This document shows, piece after piece, positions 42,201 to 57,200 of a stretch of 64,000 bases of DNA (the stretch's first letter is position 1; the number at the start of each line of letters is the position of its first letter). The stretch comes from Aquila chrysaetos chrysaetos (lineage: Eukaryota > Chordata > Aves > Accipitriformes > Accipitridae): contig NC_044019.1 of assembly GCF_900496995.4 (NCBI RefSeq), positions 8,157,501-8,221,500 on the forward strand, given 5' to 3'. The notes under the pieces were generated by a model. The model had not been told where the DNA came from and searched no databases. It worked only from the letters and a program-made list of their open reading frames with translations. A program made the position numbers and the translations under genes.

Positions 42201-45200
42201 GCACAAGAAACATGTTGATAAAATTCAGTGGGTGTGGCAAAGAGCCACCAAAATGGTCTGGGAACTGGAGCATGTGGCCTGCAAGGGGCAGCTGGGGGGA
42301 ACGGGACTGTCCAGCCTGGAGAAGAGATGGCTTTGGGGAACCTGACAGCAGCCTGCTGGTACGTGCATGGAGGTTATCAAGAAGACAGAGCCAGGCTCTT
42401 TTTGCAGGTGCACAGCAGGAGAAGGAGAGAAACAGTCACAACGTGAAAGAGGGGATGCTCTGAGTTGACAAAAGAAAAAAAGTTTCACCATGATGACAAT
42501 CAGGCACTAGAATTGGTGAAATCTCCACCCTCAGAGGTTTTTGAGACCCAACTGGATAAAGCCCTGAGCCACCTGGTACTGAATTCAGTGTCAACTCTTC
42601 TTTGAGCAGCAGGTTGAACTAAAGATCTCCTGAAGTCCTTGACTATTCTATGAAAGTATGACAAGAAATAGATTAAGAATTCCTGAAATTCTTTTAAAAA
42701 ACTACAGAGAAAGAGACAAATTTTCACAATTCAACACCCAAACATAAATGGCAAAAAGCCTACCTAAAAAAAAGAAATCAATTTGCACATATTTGCCATA
42801 AGCAACAATATTCCATTATTCAGCTAACTGGCACATTTACTCCTAAAAATTGCTTTGGAAGCTAGCGAAATTCAGCACCTGGCTTCTTAGATGTGGCACT
42901 TCCAGCAGTTGGAATATTTGTAGGCTAGTTCTATACTGAGAAATTCACTTTCTAGCAGATCTACCAACTGGGGTGGGGGAGGGATGTTTGTAATATATGA
43001 AAGCCATCTACCTCCAGAAGTAATTAAAAAAAAAAATCCAATGGCAGTCAGTGTATTTCCTCACATCAAGCTAAAGACCACCAACAAAGAGCTTGAGCTG
43101 CAAGAGCATTCCCAGTAAAGGCATGCAAGAATACAACATTTAGTTTCCTCTCCCCTTCCCATTTGCTCTTCACCCTGTTAAGTCCATCAGCATGGCACCA
43201 ACAAGCCAGCCTGGTGCATACAGAGGTATGTAGCAAACACAAAACCACACATACACACGCACAAAGAGAAAAGAGGGAAGCATAAAGAAGCATGCACAAA
43301 CCAAGAACAAACGTGCAAGCCTCTCTATTTGTGGTATCTGGACTCAATTAGGTGGAGAGAGATGCAGATAAAAACCATGCCAAGTTACCTTCAATGGAAT
43401 AAGAATAATGTGCTGGGCTGGGCTGGCTTGTGGTTAACCCTGTAGTGCAGGTAAGAACACTGTGCTGACTTGTAGATGGAGTCTGAATTAAACCACTTTC
43501 AGGTTTCATACCTGGCCACAGTGCACCTGAATCAGATAAATTGGACCAGTTACAAACAAATATGCTGGGACCAAACAGCATGCTGCTACCCTCAGATTAA
43601 GATTTTTGCTCGTCACAAAAGCAAGTAACAAATCACACATGGAAAATGTTTAACTTCTGCAATAGTAAGTGCTGACTGTCAGGCTGTGCATGGATTAGAG
43701 CTGCTGACAAAACTGGCTGAAAAAGAGAAAATTAAAAGCACCAACAAGACCAATTTCCAAAGCTTTCAACTAAAAATCTATTAGTGTCACAGTAAGATTC
43801 ACTGCCACGTCGGTATAAAGGAACTGCTAATCCCTCTGATGTTTGGACTGAGTTGCACAGCACTGCAAACAACCTCAGCTATCACATAGCAAGGCTGAAG
43901 TTGGTACCTATTATGGTCAAGGTCAATGTTTCCACTACTTCACTGGGCTTTGGTTTGAATATTTGAAAAGAAGCCACAAGTCAGTAATTTTCATAGACTG
44001 ACAACAGTGAATATAGAGCTCAAAAAAAACCAGAAACAAAACCAAAAATCTAAATTTTTCTTCTAGATTTCCTGCCATTCTGGAAAACATTTGTAATAAC
44101 ACTGGGCAAAGCACAGAGAGAGCAAAATGACTGTAATTCATCTGTACAAGGCACACATAAGCAGTGTGGTTTCAGCTCAGGTGCTCTGTTAAGGCCTAGT
44201 CTACTGCACTGACAGGGTGAAAACAGCATCTGACTGAAGTAGCTCAGCTCAGGCCTGGTTCTTCAGGGCTCTTCAGGCTTTTGTTTAAGTGTTTCCAGAC
44301 CTACAGCCAAAGTCAAAGGCATTTCTCCCTGGCCCTGGTTAGAAAGCAGGACTATCACTTCAGAGGATCTACTTAAAAACAAGCAGAAGTGTGCAAATCA
44401 GAGGGACAAGGGTCGTTTGGAGCTAGACACAAAGTTCAGGGCCAGCAGAAAGACCACCCTCCTCCTTAACCCCCCAAAAAACAGTACCAAGGCTGCAAAA
44501 GCCACTTGCAGCCTTTCACCCGCTCTAGCAGGACGAGCCACAGGCTGTGAACTCTAAGTCTCTTACCCAGAAGACATGGGAGACTCTGTAGAGCTGGACA
44601 AGAGCAGCAACTTCAAGAGCTTGCTCCATGCTGCAGCTTTGTCAGAATTAAATTCTGCAACGGCTCTTTGATTTACTTACATACCTGATCTCAAACTGTC
44701 ACCTATGAGTCAAATTAAGTCATTCACCTATCTGTACAGCCACACCAGGGTTTTGATTCTTCGACTCTGAAGTTGCGTCTTCGTTACTGTTTCAAACCTT
44801 GAGAACCGTGATAATCAGCAAACAAAACGGAAGACTGATTTAGGAAAGACTGTAGATATATTGCAGAAACTCCAAAATAAAACGTATGGGAAACAGATCC
44901 TCTAAGGAGAGTGGGAGTAGCTGTATTTGTTTAGTCTGGAAAGGGAGTGCCACAATCTTCAAATAGGTGAGTAGTTTTTAGAGGGGACAGTAACCAACTT
45001 ACAGTGCAAGACAGATGGACAAGGAGCAGACAGCAACATAATGAGACAGTCACAGAACACACAGAAGTACCTAATAACTGTGACAATGAAACATAAACCA
45101 ACTCCGAAAGCTGCAGTATAATTATCATCAGAAGTGTAACACCAGGTCAGACACAGACATCAGAGGTGTTTGCAGGGTTGGCTGGATGCAAGTGCAGGAG

Positions 45201-48200
45201 CTGATTCAGGTCGTGTGTTAAGGCATCTTTCAGCCCCGCTTTCTATGACTGTCTCTTTGTCATCTCTCAGTATAGACACATTCTACTTTCCATACAGCAA
45301 GGCACACTCTTGGCCTGGTGGCACATATCCTTCCCTCTTGCTCTGCAAGACAGCATTTATAAGCTAGCACAGCCTCAAGGATGACACAGAGGAAGCCGGC
45401 CGAGGGGGAATGAGACCCCTCCATGACCAACGGCAGCACTGCAGCTAGAGCAGAAGAATGTCACGGGACATATGTACGTATGTGGAAAGGCCCCATACAA
45501 GACAGCCCATCACCTGTAGTTTTTTCTTGAGTTAATGTAAACCATCACAACCACAGTGTTTCTAACACCAACTTACAGCCACACATATGCAGGTTGTATG
45601 TCACCACTCTTATTTTAATGCTTCTTTAATAAAATCTCTCCAGACCACAAGTATGTCCCATGCAGAACAATGCACTAAACAGCATCAAAAAAGTATTACA
45701 ACACAAGGAGAGGTGACAAATTGGCAAGAGCATAGGTCATCTCTTCTCTGAAAGCAGCATCCTGACCTGAGGCATCTCAAGACTATCCTTGTGTTTGTCA
45801 GCTTGCTTGAATTTCATATTTAAAATACATTTGCTTTGTTCTAGTTAGATAATCCATGATGCCTTCTTTTTGGCATAGAAACAAATACACGGTAGAAAGT
45901 CATGCAAACTTCTGGAACAGGCCCTTTGATGCTGGTAAAACATCTGACCAAGCTGGCCAAGCCCTCACCTGCTCAATGGAGATTTTGTGAGCAGAAACAA
46001 TTTGTAGAATTTCCTCTGCACTGCATGTTCATTCCTCTACCCTCTACCTGTCCATCACACCATACAAGGTCCATCTTCTCAGTATGACTGAGCACATACC
46101 ACTCCAGTATGATTTCCATTACTGGAAATATGACTTTTAACATCTTCCTAACACTAAAATTCAGACCAAGAATTCAGGTATTTAATAACAGACCTCAAAG
46201 TCCATACCAAGACATTTCAGTAACTGATGACATTTCAGAAGATGCTTAACAGACAAAAGTTCCTATGAAGTCAACAGAAAATGCTCATCTCTTGCCTAGG
46301 TCTTCAGAAGAATTTCTGCTCTTACATTCAGAGTATAACACTGAAGCAGCTAAGTACACCCAAATTCCAGAACCTCTGGATTAAAAAAAACCAACACCCT
46401 GCCCCCTGCCCCAATACAGTCACCACCACTATCACCAACAAAACATCACACACACAAAAAACACTAACAAAACCCCCTACATCCCCCCCCCCCCCAAATT
46501 TTAGAATTAAGTCTAAAACACCTTTTTAGACATTTTGTCCTAACACTTCAAGGGAGCATTCCACCTATTTACACATATTTGCCTTTAAAAAAACCCCAAA
46601 ACATGACACAGTAAAATACCTAAGAACATACAAAGCAGCCTCATTGCACTGTCCAGAACAAACACCAAATAAATGAAGTAAAGAAAACCACCAGCCACTG
46701 TTCAGACATAGAAAAAACCAGTACAACAAGGCACTGAAACCAAAGTGCAGGCACCCAGGGAAGAGAAGTGTGTTCCACCAACCATAACATGGGGTTGGGC
46801 TCGGTTTGTAGGTAACAGACCGTTGTGACAACACCCAACACTACAACTGGACAAAAAGAAAGGGAACAGAGCGTTTAGAAAGAAAGCGCACAAACTGCAC
46901 TGGCAACTGAAGACGTGGGTATGGACACAGCATCAGACTTCTGCGCACAGGTTCAGCTTTCCAGCGAAAAGCTCTCCTGGGGGAATGAAGGGAGCTCAGA
47001 AAACACAACAGGCAGAGACCTTCAGCTCCCCAGGACACGTAACACAGAGTAAACTAGGTCCTCGTCCACTAAAAATCCTGAGATCACCATCATGGCAAGT
47101 GGTGGGGAGGGTTGGTTGTTTTTAAAAATCTCTGAAACGGCAGTCATACTTGAACCTTACTGGCAGGGGCTGAGCTAGAAAAGCAGAAGCAGCAAATACC
47201 AACAGCCACCCAAATGACCCTATTCTTCTGAAGAGCCTTGAGTTGCTAATAAAACAGCCCAACACTTACACCCTGCAATGCTCCCACTTCATGGCAATCA
47301 AGTAATCAGTCAGAACAATGTATCTCAGCATTAATAGTGGGCAAATGAGATTTGGCAGATACTGTTTGATCAAACCCTTGCATCCCAGTTACTACAAAAC
47401 CATCATTTTCTCCTAAGGATCCCTCAACCACAAGAAAACTCCTTTTCATGAATCCCAGGCGTAGATATATGAGGAAAAAAAAAAGGTATGTAGATTCATT
47501 TTACATATTGACCTTTCTCATAAAGATAACAGTTTGTGCCTTATTTAACAGAATTAGTAATGTAACTTATGTCTAATAAAACTAAGCCTAGTTCTATCAT
47601 CTGTTCTACACCATCTTTCAAAAATACCATGACAAATCAATTGCTTTGTAATTTATATAAAAGTCCTTGCTGTGTCAGCAGCTAACAAAAGCCATAAATG
47701 TTGCTGGTTTTATTCAAAGGCATCTAGTTCTTCAGCTAAAGAAAAATTAATCCTTTTACACTTCAAGATACTAAGATTTTAGCACTACAGATAACTCTTT
47801 AAGAGGCTCTGTTTCTGTAGTTATGCATCACGACCACAAGCTCCTGAGACAGACACTTCATGGCTATCTCACAGCTGCACAGCTCACTGACAGCACACAT
47901 GGTTCTCCTCCAGGTTACCTGCATGGAAGGGTGATGCTCTCCCCTCTCATTAGAGCTAGGTGCTAAGGGGCAAAACAGCCTCCACCACCATGCACTTTTG
48001 AGAGCTGGCAACAATATACAATATTTACATATGAAACCAAGCAGGGCAACATAAAAAATGAAAAGAGAAGTTAAAATGTTAATTTTTAATAATCAGTCAT
48101 AAAATTTCATACCTGCAGGGGATAGTCAATCGTGTTTTTTTCCCCAGTGCCTGATGCTTTAATATACAGAGTACAAGGAAAGACGAGGCAGCTCCTTTCA

Positions 48201-51200
48201 CTAGCTAATCCACCCAGAAGTTAGATGTCTCTGTCTGCACTACTCATCCTTAACTCCCTTTATACATCATGGAGAAAGATGGCCATTATCTTCTAAAACA
48301 GACCAACACCCCAGAGGTGTGTCTCTCCCTCCACACACTATAAAGGAAGCACAGGGTGCATAGCTCAAACCCTGTCATCATGCTTTAGCTCCTCAGTTAT
48401 GACAGGACTCTTATCCTTCAATCATTTGCAAAAACTGGAATGGCTAAAGAGGGCTCAAGTATTAGAGCAACTTAAGCAAATTTATTTGCCTAGTAAACTT
48501 GGAGACATTTTAGCATGAAACCTACATTTGGTGAAAGATGAAATAACAAAAAAGTCTCAATCCTGGCCAGCAAAAAGGAAAGGAAAAATACCTTCAGCAG
48601 AGATGCTGTAGTATGGGGTCTTGTGTGACTTCACTGACAAGGAAACTGCACAAACACAGCTATACCACAACTAGAGAAAGTTATGATCCCAAACTAAGAA
48701 CCATCTGGCAAGTTTCATGGGGAGACATCCAAATTAATGGCCAGGAAAACAGCTTTGTAAGAAATAATATTTTATAATATGAAGTCCCATCAGTACTGTA
48801 GATACCAACCTACAATTTTAAGTTAGGCATGTGCTCTCGTGCAAACTCCTCTCTCCAACACACCTGTTTAAGCTTAACATTGGCTTTTTAATGAGACATA
48901 AGACAGTAACTGCAGGCACTGAGAAGTCTTTGAAAGGTTACTTCTTACCAAAAGGAGGTAGTCCGTAGGTTTGGGTGGTCTGGGGGTAGATGGTGTAGGG
49001 CTGAGACTGCTGTAGTGCTTGGTACTGAGTCTGACCAGGGTAAGGGCTCATTGTTTCCGATACAGGTACAGAAAGGATATGTGCATATGGCCTTATTAAA
49101 AAGAAAGAACAAAAATAAAAAAGAACTATTTACATTATGCATCTTTCAGCCTCCAAACCAGAAGACACATTAAAAAAATTGCTTCAGGAAGAAGAATCAA
49201 TACACAGTGACATGTGCTCTTAGTGTAATACCTGCTTGTATTTCCCAATACGACAGGTTCTTGGTTTTATGTATGCTGCCTGTTTCTTGCCGTGACACCA
49301 GGGGAAACGCTCTCCTCCATGATGCCAGAGCACTAGTGCTTATTCCTGGACTGGGATGGCAGGGCAGGAGGGGAAGAACAAACTCCCCATTCCAACAGGC
49401 ACGAGCTATTCGTTTCCCTTATCATGCCTTACAACACCAAATCCTAAAGCTAATACAATATAGTAGTGCGTGTCAAAACTAGTGGAACACACAAAGAGAC
49501 TACACAAAAGCAAGCACGGGGGATTAAGGCCTACTACGCTAAAATGGGAGGAATTATTAAGATCCCCAAATGTGGTAAATGACCAGAAAATCCTATATTC
49601 CCCTTATATTAATTCATGTCCAGTTTGTTTGTTCCTCAAATATTACGGGCATTATTCAACATGACTATTGTGTTGTTAATTATTGAAGTGGCTCATTTAT
49701 CCTTGTGATCATAAGACAACAGTGACTGAAGCCAAAGGGTGACTTCTATCAGCTTCAGTGTCCACAGCAATGAGTATCTGTTGCCAGAAGATATGAAAGT
49801 GTGATTTACAGCATTACAGAAATGCATAAAGATGCAAAAAGATAACTTCAGAAAGAAGTAAGAGTTACAGCATTTAGTAACAATTGTTCGACTTACTTTG
49901 CAGAATACATTTGTGAGGTATAATCATTTGATGACCTTGGGATATAATCAGTGCATGTCATAACTGGAAAAAAAATAGTTTTAATAGTTACACAGGCAAT
50001 TTCAAAACCCAACAAATAATGATAATTAAATATCAGCATGCACAGTACATTTTAACCAAGACATAGGATTTACAAAGGTTTTTTAGTGCCTTGAATATCT
50101 GTTTCAAAGCAAATTCTCATACCGTGCACTGTTAAAACAGCACAAAAATATTTTTCTTGCCAGTTCACAGCATGTAGATGATTCAGTCAATACTATTTCT
50201 CCCTTTGTAACAGTGCTCTTTCTCTTTACCAGCTGGTACCGTCATCTTTTGCAATTCTCATGAAAAAACTGATTTTAGCCCTGCCCAAAACCTTACATAT
50301 GCCAAAGGGTCTTCATCTGTGCTAAGCTTAACATTTCTTTTCTGTGTCCCAGAGCAGAGACCAAAGCAGATGCTTGTTTTGCCAAGCTTTCCTCTTCCCT
50401 TCCCTTTTCTACATACTCTACCCAGAGCATGACTCCAGCAACCTGTTTTTCCTTTAAAAATGAGCGGCTCCCAGCTCAACAAACTTAATCCCACACATCA
50501 AGTGACAACAGGTGGAGCTGCAGTGCATAAGGCTCAGAGTTTAAATTCAGATGACCTCTAAAGAAATTTGGCAGTTACATTTAACGGGATGTTTCCATTT
50601 TTCTGCTTGAATAAATCCACAGCAATTGCACTCTAAAACTGGTAAGAGTCACTCAGGCTGCAAATCCAAGGAGTAAATGTTCAAAATCTTCTCACTTAGC
50701 ACTGCCTATGGCTCTAGTATACCCCATCCGTGACAGTTCTTAATTACAGCATTCTGGGTTGGGGTGAAGGGGGCTTGAGCTGGTATGTCTTAACCCAAGA
50801 GCCATTAAACCCCCCCCCGGATTCAGATGAGCTGACCTGATAAATACTCAGCTGTCCATCAAACTAGTAAAGCAAGGACACGCAGGACCCCTGGCACAGA
50901 ATTTGGCACTGTACAGCCCCTCTGGCACATGCCACCCCCATACTGCAGTATGCTGCAGTGATCTCCAAGCTAGATGACTTTTGTGACTTTAAATCTGCAC
51001 GGTATGTGGGTTTACCAGTTTGGATCTACAAGCACCATACCCAAAATCTTAGCAAACAGCTGTGCTGCTGTGGAACCAGCTTATTCATCTGATGCCAGTT
51101 TGGAAGCAGGCAAAGCACCCAGATTCCAACCCTGCCTAGAAGGGGATCCAGGATAAAAGTGTATCTCTCGTATGGGTCCAGGGGCCTGGATCTTCCATCA

Positions 51201-54200
51201 CTAACATGACAAAAGACTGTTCTTTCCCTCTCCCTTCTGGAGTGAGACTCAGCTAACAGCCTTCAAAAAAAAATATGGTCACAGATGGCAGCATACTTTG
51301 CCTTGGGATTTGCTCCAGGTGCCAGTGATGTGCTCCAAGTTGGGCTTTCCCTATCTGGAACAGTCCTACAACATCATTGCTCTTGTATCATCATGTGGTT
51401 AGCTCTCTTATCAGTTACATCCACTAAGGGGAGCAATTTAGTTTGCACAGGCAACCCTAACTGTAATATTTGCATTCTGCTACCTAAATAACCTTCTCTT
51501 AATGTAATCTGAGCATAAGCGGCTGAGAAATACAAACCATCAGCCATACGCTCTGCACCTTCTGAATGCTCCATGAATCACCTCCCTCTAGTCCTCAGTG
51601 TTTGCCTTTACTCATGGTGTGAAGCCCATGTAGTACAAGGATACAAAAGGAAACACAAACTGGGAACTTTGGAACCTAAGGGCTTTCATTCAACACTTGT
51701 CAGATATCACATCCCTCATGCAAAAATGTCTTTTTTTTTTTTTTTTTAAAGAATGTCAATATTCATCTGAATAGTAATGTAGTAATGGTATTTCTAGAAT
51801 TCTTATTTTTAAAATAGCATATAAAGAATCAGGTAATGGTGTAAAAAAGAAAAAGCCCACAATATTACTGCATGCAACTTCTGGAATTTGTAAATGACTT
51901 ATCCAGTTAGGCAGCAGATTTTGCAGGCTAAAACTTCTGGTAACTCCTGCAACTGCAACATCACAGCACATTGGTTAAAATAGTAAAGATGCCATCAGTT
52001 AGCAATGGAAAGTTACACATGACATATTTTCAGTCAAGTTGAGCTGATTTACACTTATAAATAAGTATGGGTAGTCAAAGGTATTCTACACAGGAATCCT
52101 ACTTTTGTAACAACCTCCGGCCCTCATTTTCCAGAAGAAAGGATACATTCCACGTCTCACTTACTATGCAATCTTTCTATTTTCTGCCTCAGTTTCTCCT
52201 CCATTAATTTCATAAGGAATTTCTGCAGACATTCAATACAGTTCAGAATGTAAGATTAACTGTATGGTATAGTATTACAAAAGACCCAACCAGCTGTGTA
52301 GAGATAATGATTTATAAAAATAACATCTTTTAGAACAGACATTATTATTGCTCAACTGAAGCCCTTCACTCAAGAGAAATCATGTATAAGGCAGATAAGA
52401 CATAGCAGTACCCAGCAGCAAGCTGGGGGGAAGTGACACAAAAAAATTTGTTAGAGATATTTGCTTACTATCAGGCATTAACGCTTTGTAAGCACCACAG
52501 CAAACTTTCACTTTACAACTGATAGTGAGAACAGGCTAAAGATTACAAGGAGGAGAGAAACCTTGTGCTTGATGAAGCAAAGTAATGAGACCAGTGGAAG
52601 AAAAGAGGAAAGACAGTGGTAGCAGAACTCCAGAAGATACTTACTCTCACTGGACATGGGAAGGTTTGAACCAAGGCTTGAAGATTCAGGTTTCTGATCG
52701 CTGACTTCTGCGTTGCTCACATGACTGCCAGGACAAACAAAGGCTAATTGTTAGCATTATGAACTCTTACATTAACATCCTTGGGCATCGTAACCGCTGG
52801 GTGCAACCTTCCTAACCAAGGCAAACTGACTCTTAGCAGAAACTACCTCTGCACTCTTTGATATTTCACACAGAGATCCCAAGAGAGAGATTTGCAGCTC
52901 TAATTAGACATTAAACTGTTATCATCTCCAGCACATTTACTCACCAACTGGTCTTTCAAGATAAGGCTGTAGATTCACTGACAGCTTAGCAGACCTAGCA
53001 GCTTGGGAGCCACTGCCTGCAAGTATGAACTTCTCTCCCGCTGCCTGGGCACAGCCTTCTGCTCCCCTGTGTCAGCTCAGGCACCCTTCAGGCTCTCCAT
53101 GAGAGTTTAATTTGCTCGTCCAGCACAAAAACTCTGCAGTTATTTTTGCTGGGATACTGAATAGACTCAGCTTTTGGAGGAATCCAGCAAGCACCACGCT
53201 TGGAGCACACTTGAGCTACAAGCAGAACTCCCCCTCTCAGCAGCAATAAGCAGTTGTATTGGCTCCTTCACCTTGTAAAACTACAGCCTGAGAATATCTG
53301 AATAACACACAGATGCCTCAAAACTTCATGAAAAGCTGTGTTGCAGAACTAGCAATAATAAAACTAAAGCCAACAAGGCAATTATAAAAGGAGAAAGCAG
53401 TTTCATTAAGAAATTATCTGTACTTCCTACTCTACATATAAAGCAAACATTGACAAGTAACTGAAATGGTGCATGAAAAATCCAAAATAATCTAGTAACC
53501 CGCAAATATTTCTTAAGTACAGAAGTGACAGCCAGTTCAAGGATGCTTCAGCACTGGTCTTCAGGGACAAACCCAGCAGTGAGGCAACCTCCCGTGGACA
53601 CAGGAGTCTGTGACAGCAGGGCCACGATATACCACTCACAGTAGCATTTACTTGGCTCCTGCAGGCTGCAGGGAAGGAGAAGCTGAGGAGTGTGTGATAT
53701 CAACCAGCAGTGCCCTGGTAGCTCCATCCTCCCCTGGACTGCTCCTTCAGGCTGTGACAGGCCCCTTTTGTCCAGCTCCTAGCTCCACGATGGGTTGGAG
53801 ATAATCCCCTAGGGCAGGAGGTACAGCTTACCTGGGACAGGGTAAGGGGGGAGTTGGCCAGTGAAATGCCATGGGTTTGGTTATAAGACAAGTGAGTTTT
53901 CTTCCTTTGGCTGGAGAGAGGAACTGAAACTTAACCAAAATGTTTTTTCCCCCTGAAAACCTTTATAATCAAAATCCTTGGAAACCTCTCTCAATACTAG
54001 TGGATGAACAGACTTCCATAATATAGCACGAGTTTTGCAAGAAAATAACATATTTCTATGGAGACTCGGGGTATTTGTGTACTATTATTCTTGGTGGAAA
54101 AAAATGCTGTGATTCTGTGGCACAGATAGTCAACCTACGGCTGTTAAATGGCATGCAGTTTGCAAGCAGGTTGAAAGCTGCTCATTGTTATCACTTCCCA

Positions 54201-57200
54201 TCAAAAATGTAATAGATAAAATAATGTTTCTGACCATGCTATACCAGCCCATGTTTCTGCTCTCTTTGTCACTGCTGCTCCTCAACACATGCACCAGCGG
54301 CTCTTGGGACACATCCATCCTAAGTGCTCTTACTCTCCATCATCTACAACTTTTCAGCTGTCACAGACTCAGAGAGAAAAATTCTCACTTGCACTGTGGC
54401 TGCCCTGCATCACTGAGAGCATCCCACAGACCAGCCGAGCATGCTGTATTCACAAAAGTATTAAGACTCTTACAGATGCTTAATGCTCCCAAGAGAGGAC
54501 CCTCACTGGATACAGCTCTTCCCTTCCCCACTTCCACAATTCAGCTAAAACAAATATAGCCAGAGTATTGACATCGGCTGAAAATCATGTTGCTGAGGAG
54601 AAACAGGTCTAAGAAATTATTTAAAACTATTCCATAAGTCAAAGTTAAAATCATATATAGTTTTATCAAAATAGAGCCAGAATATTTAAATAGAATATTT
54701 AAGCAGGTTAGAAATGCAATTTTATCCCTCCCCTTCTATTTTTAAATACTGTACAAGGATGTTTACACTCAAATCTTGCAGCTACTGGCACCTGTAGGAA
54801 AGCTGTGATTGCACTGAAGCAGGGTAACGTGCTGAAGGAGAATCAACACCATTCACCCCCACACGTTAAGACAGGCCCGTGCTGCCCCCAGCTGCTTTGT
54901 AGCCAACAGAGAGGAAAAAATCCTCTTAGGATATGGTTCATCTCTCCTCATACTGGCTAGAAAGGGAGCTTGCAGTGATTAGCGCAAATTTCTAACTTTT
55001 AGACACACAATGAATTTCACTGCTTGCTCACTGTTTCCTGCTAAAGTATTCCCTTCGATTTTTTAAAAAAATACATACTAATGTCCCCATTCAGGGCTTC
55101 AATATATCACATCCACTCCTGCATGAATGGCACACAGTGTTCCCTCCTCACTCACACTGGGATGTCAGAGGCTCCAAAAAGAAATCTTTCTTCACAGTAT
55201 TTGCTACTACTCACAGGAACAAAATAAACCCTAATATAGCTATTCTCACTATATGTAATAATAGCGATTAATTCCTAAGTACGATATACATCAGAAAGCA
55301 TCTACTGAGGCTAAAAACAGTACAACACAACAGCTTTAAACAGAAGAGGCTATCAATTTGAGAGGGTTTAATTTCTTAAAACAGTTATACACATAGTTTT
55401 GCTAAGAATCATAGCACAGATATTATTAAAATATTCTGAGTCTCACCAGAATAAATGCATGTTATGTGCAGTACATGACAGTCTCATCAGACTCTGTGAA
55501 AAACAGGATGCTTGATGATGCAATTAAGACTCTTTGTAGCCACTTTTATAAAAGCTTAATACCAAAGGGCCAGTTAATTTTTTTTTAATTGGGAACTTAA
55601 TCTCAAAATTGTATCAAATACAAAAGTGACTTATATTTGCCCTATCTCTCTGAAAAATAAAATTATATGCAAGCTTCTAAAATGGAAGCTTATAATGATA
55701 AAAGAACATTAATAACTGTTCCACACTAAAATCAAACTCAAAATTACGTACCTCAAGCTTTGTTCTCTGGACTCCTGCATCTTGGCTTTTTTCACCTGCA
55801 GAGACAAAAACATTCATTGACACAACTAAGAAGAGCCGTCCTTGACAGAATCTATGCACACACACCTCCATTAGCAGATCACCACTGGTTACTATAGAGT
55901 TCACATTAGTGTTTAAATACAGAAAGCCTTGCATTGAACTTCAGAGGTAACCAGTGTAACCATGGGTTCTTCATCTCAAAACAAGCTTTTTCCTAATTAG
56001 AAAACAAGTGCTAAAGCTGAACATGTTAGCAAAATTGCCATGTTATTTAAGTAAGTAACAGATGATGGGATATACAGCTACAAATGTCTGATAAGAACAA
56101 TTTTATGGACATTGAATAAAACAGCCATAAATTTTAAGAAAATCTTACTCTGCACAACTGCCATAAACATGGGTCCTTTGCTTTTTCCCCTCCTCTATTT
56201 AAATATTACATAAGATAGAAACTTGAATATTTTTTCTGTAATAAGTTAGGAGTTCCAATTTTCATTGCTGAGTAAAAAACAATACAGCATTTATTCTGTT
56301 TTTGTAGGTGGCCAGCTGGATCCAGTTCCTATATAGGGTATTACACAACAGAAAGCACTGGCTTGAACACAAATTTGGTTTTCTGCATGCAGGCAGAACT
56401 TTGAAATCGTCGGCAGGATGACAGGGTTAGTTTCTGTAGCCTGTAGTCTTTTGACCAAGATGTTCCTGTGATATACTGGCTTTTCTTTCCCCCACCTTCT
56501 CCCTCTAGCAGAAAGTTTTACAGCCTTCCACGTTTCTGGAGCATGTTTAGATGCCAAACTTGCTGCTTCGGTAGCCAGCTGCACTCACCGTTCATCCTGG
56601 TCCCCGCAGGGCACTTAGCAGACAGCACTGTTTAGCACATCTTCTGTGAACGGGGTCTGGGAAGGTATGTGCTGGGTATCAGGCTGTAAAGCCCTCCAAG
56701 TCAGATACAGTAGTCAAAGAAAGACTGTTGCCACATATGAAACCCGCTAGCATAAAAACTTCATCATGTTATTCAACTTTGTCTCTCTCAGGTGAGTATA
56801 AATAAAAAGCCAGGAAAATGCAATTTAAGCATGAGAGGTCAAAATGTGTTCAAAACCTTTTTTAAAAAATAAATTAATAAAATACAGGTGAATTCCTGTT
56901 GGGTAGGGGGAGCTGGGAGGCAGAGGTACAAAAAAGGATAAAGACTCAAGGGAGCAGCAAGGGGAAAGGAGTAAGCAAACAGTAAGGATGGAAAGGGGAA
57001 AGCTGAAAGGACAATCTTCTCTCCCTGATGAAATTACCAGTATTTTAGAGCTCAGTCTGCTTTCATCTCTGTACCAGTCTTGCCAGCAGCTATTCCCTCT
57101 GGCATTTCACAGCAGAACACTACAAACTTCATTAGCACTCATCACACACACAAAAAAGGCAAAGGCAATGACAAAACACTATGGCAGTACAATGGCTTAG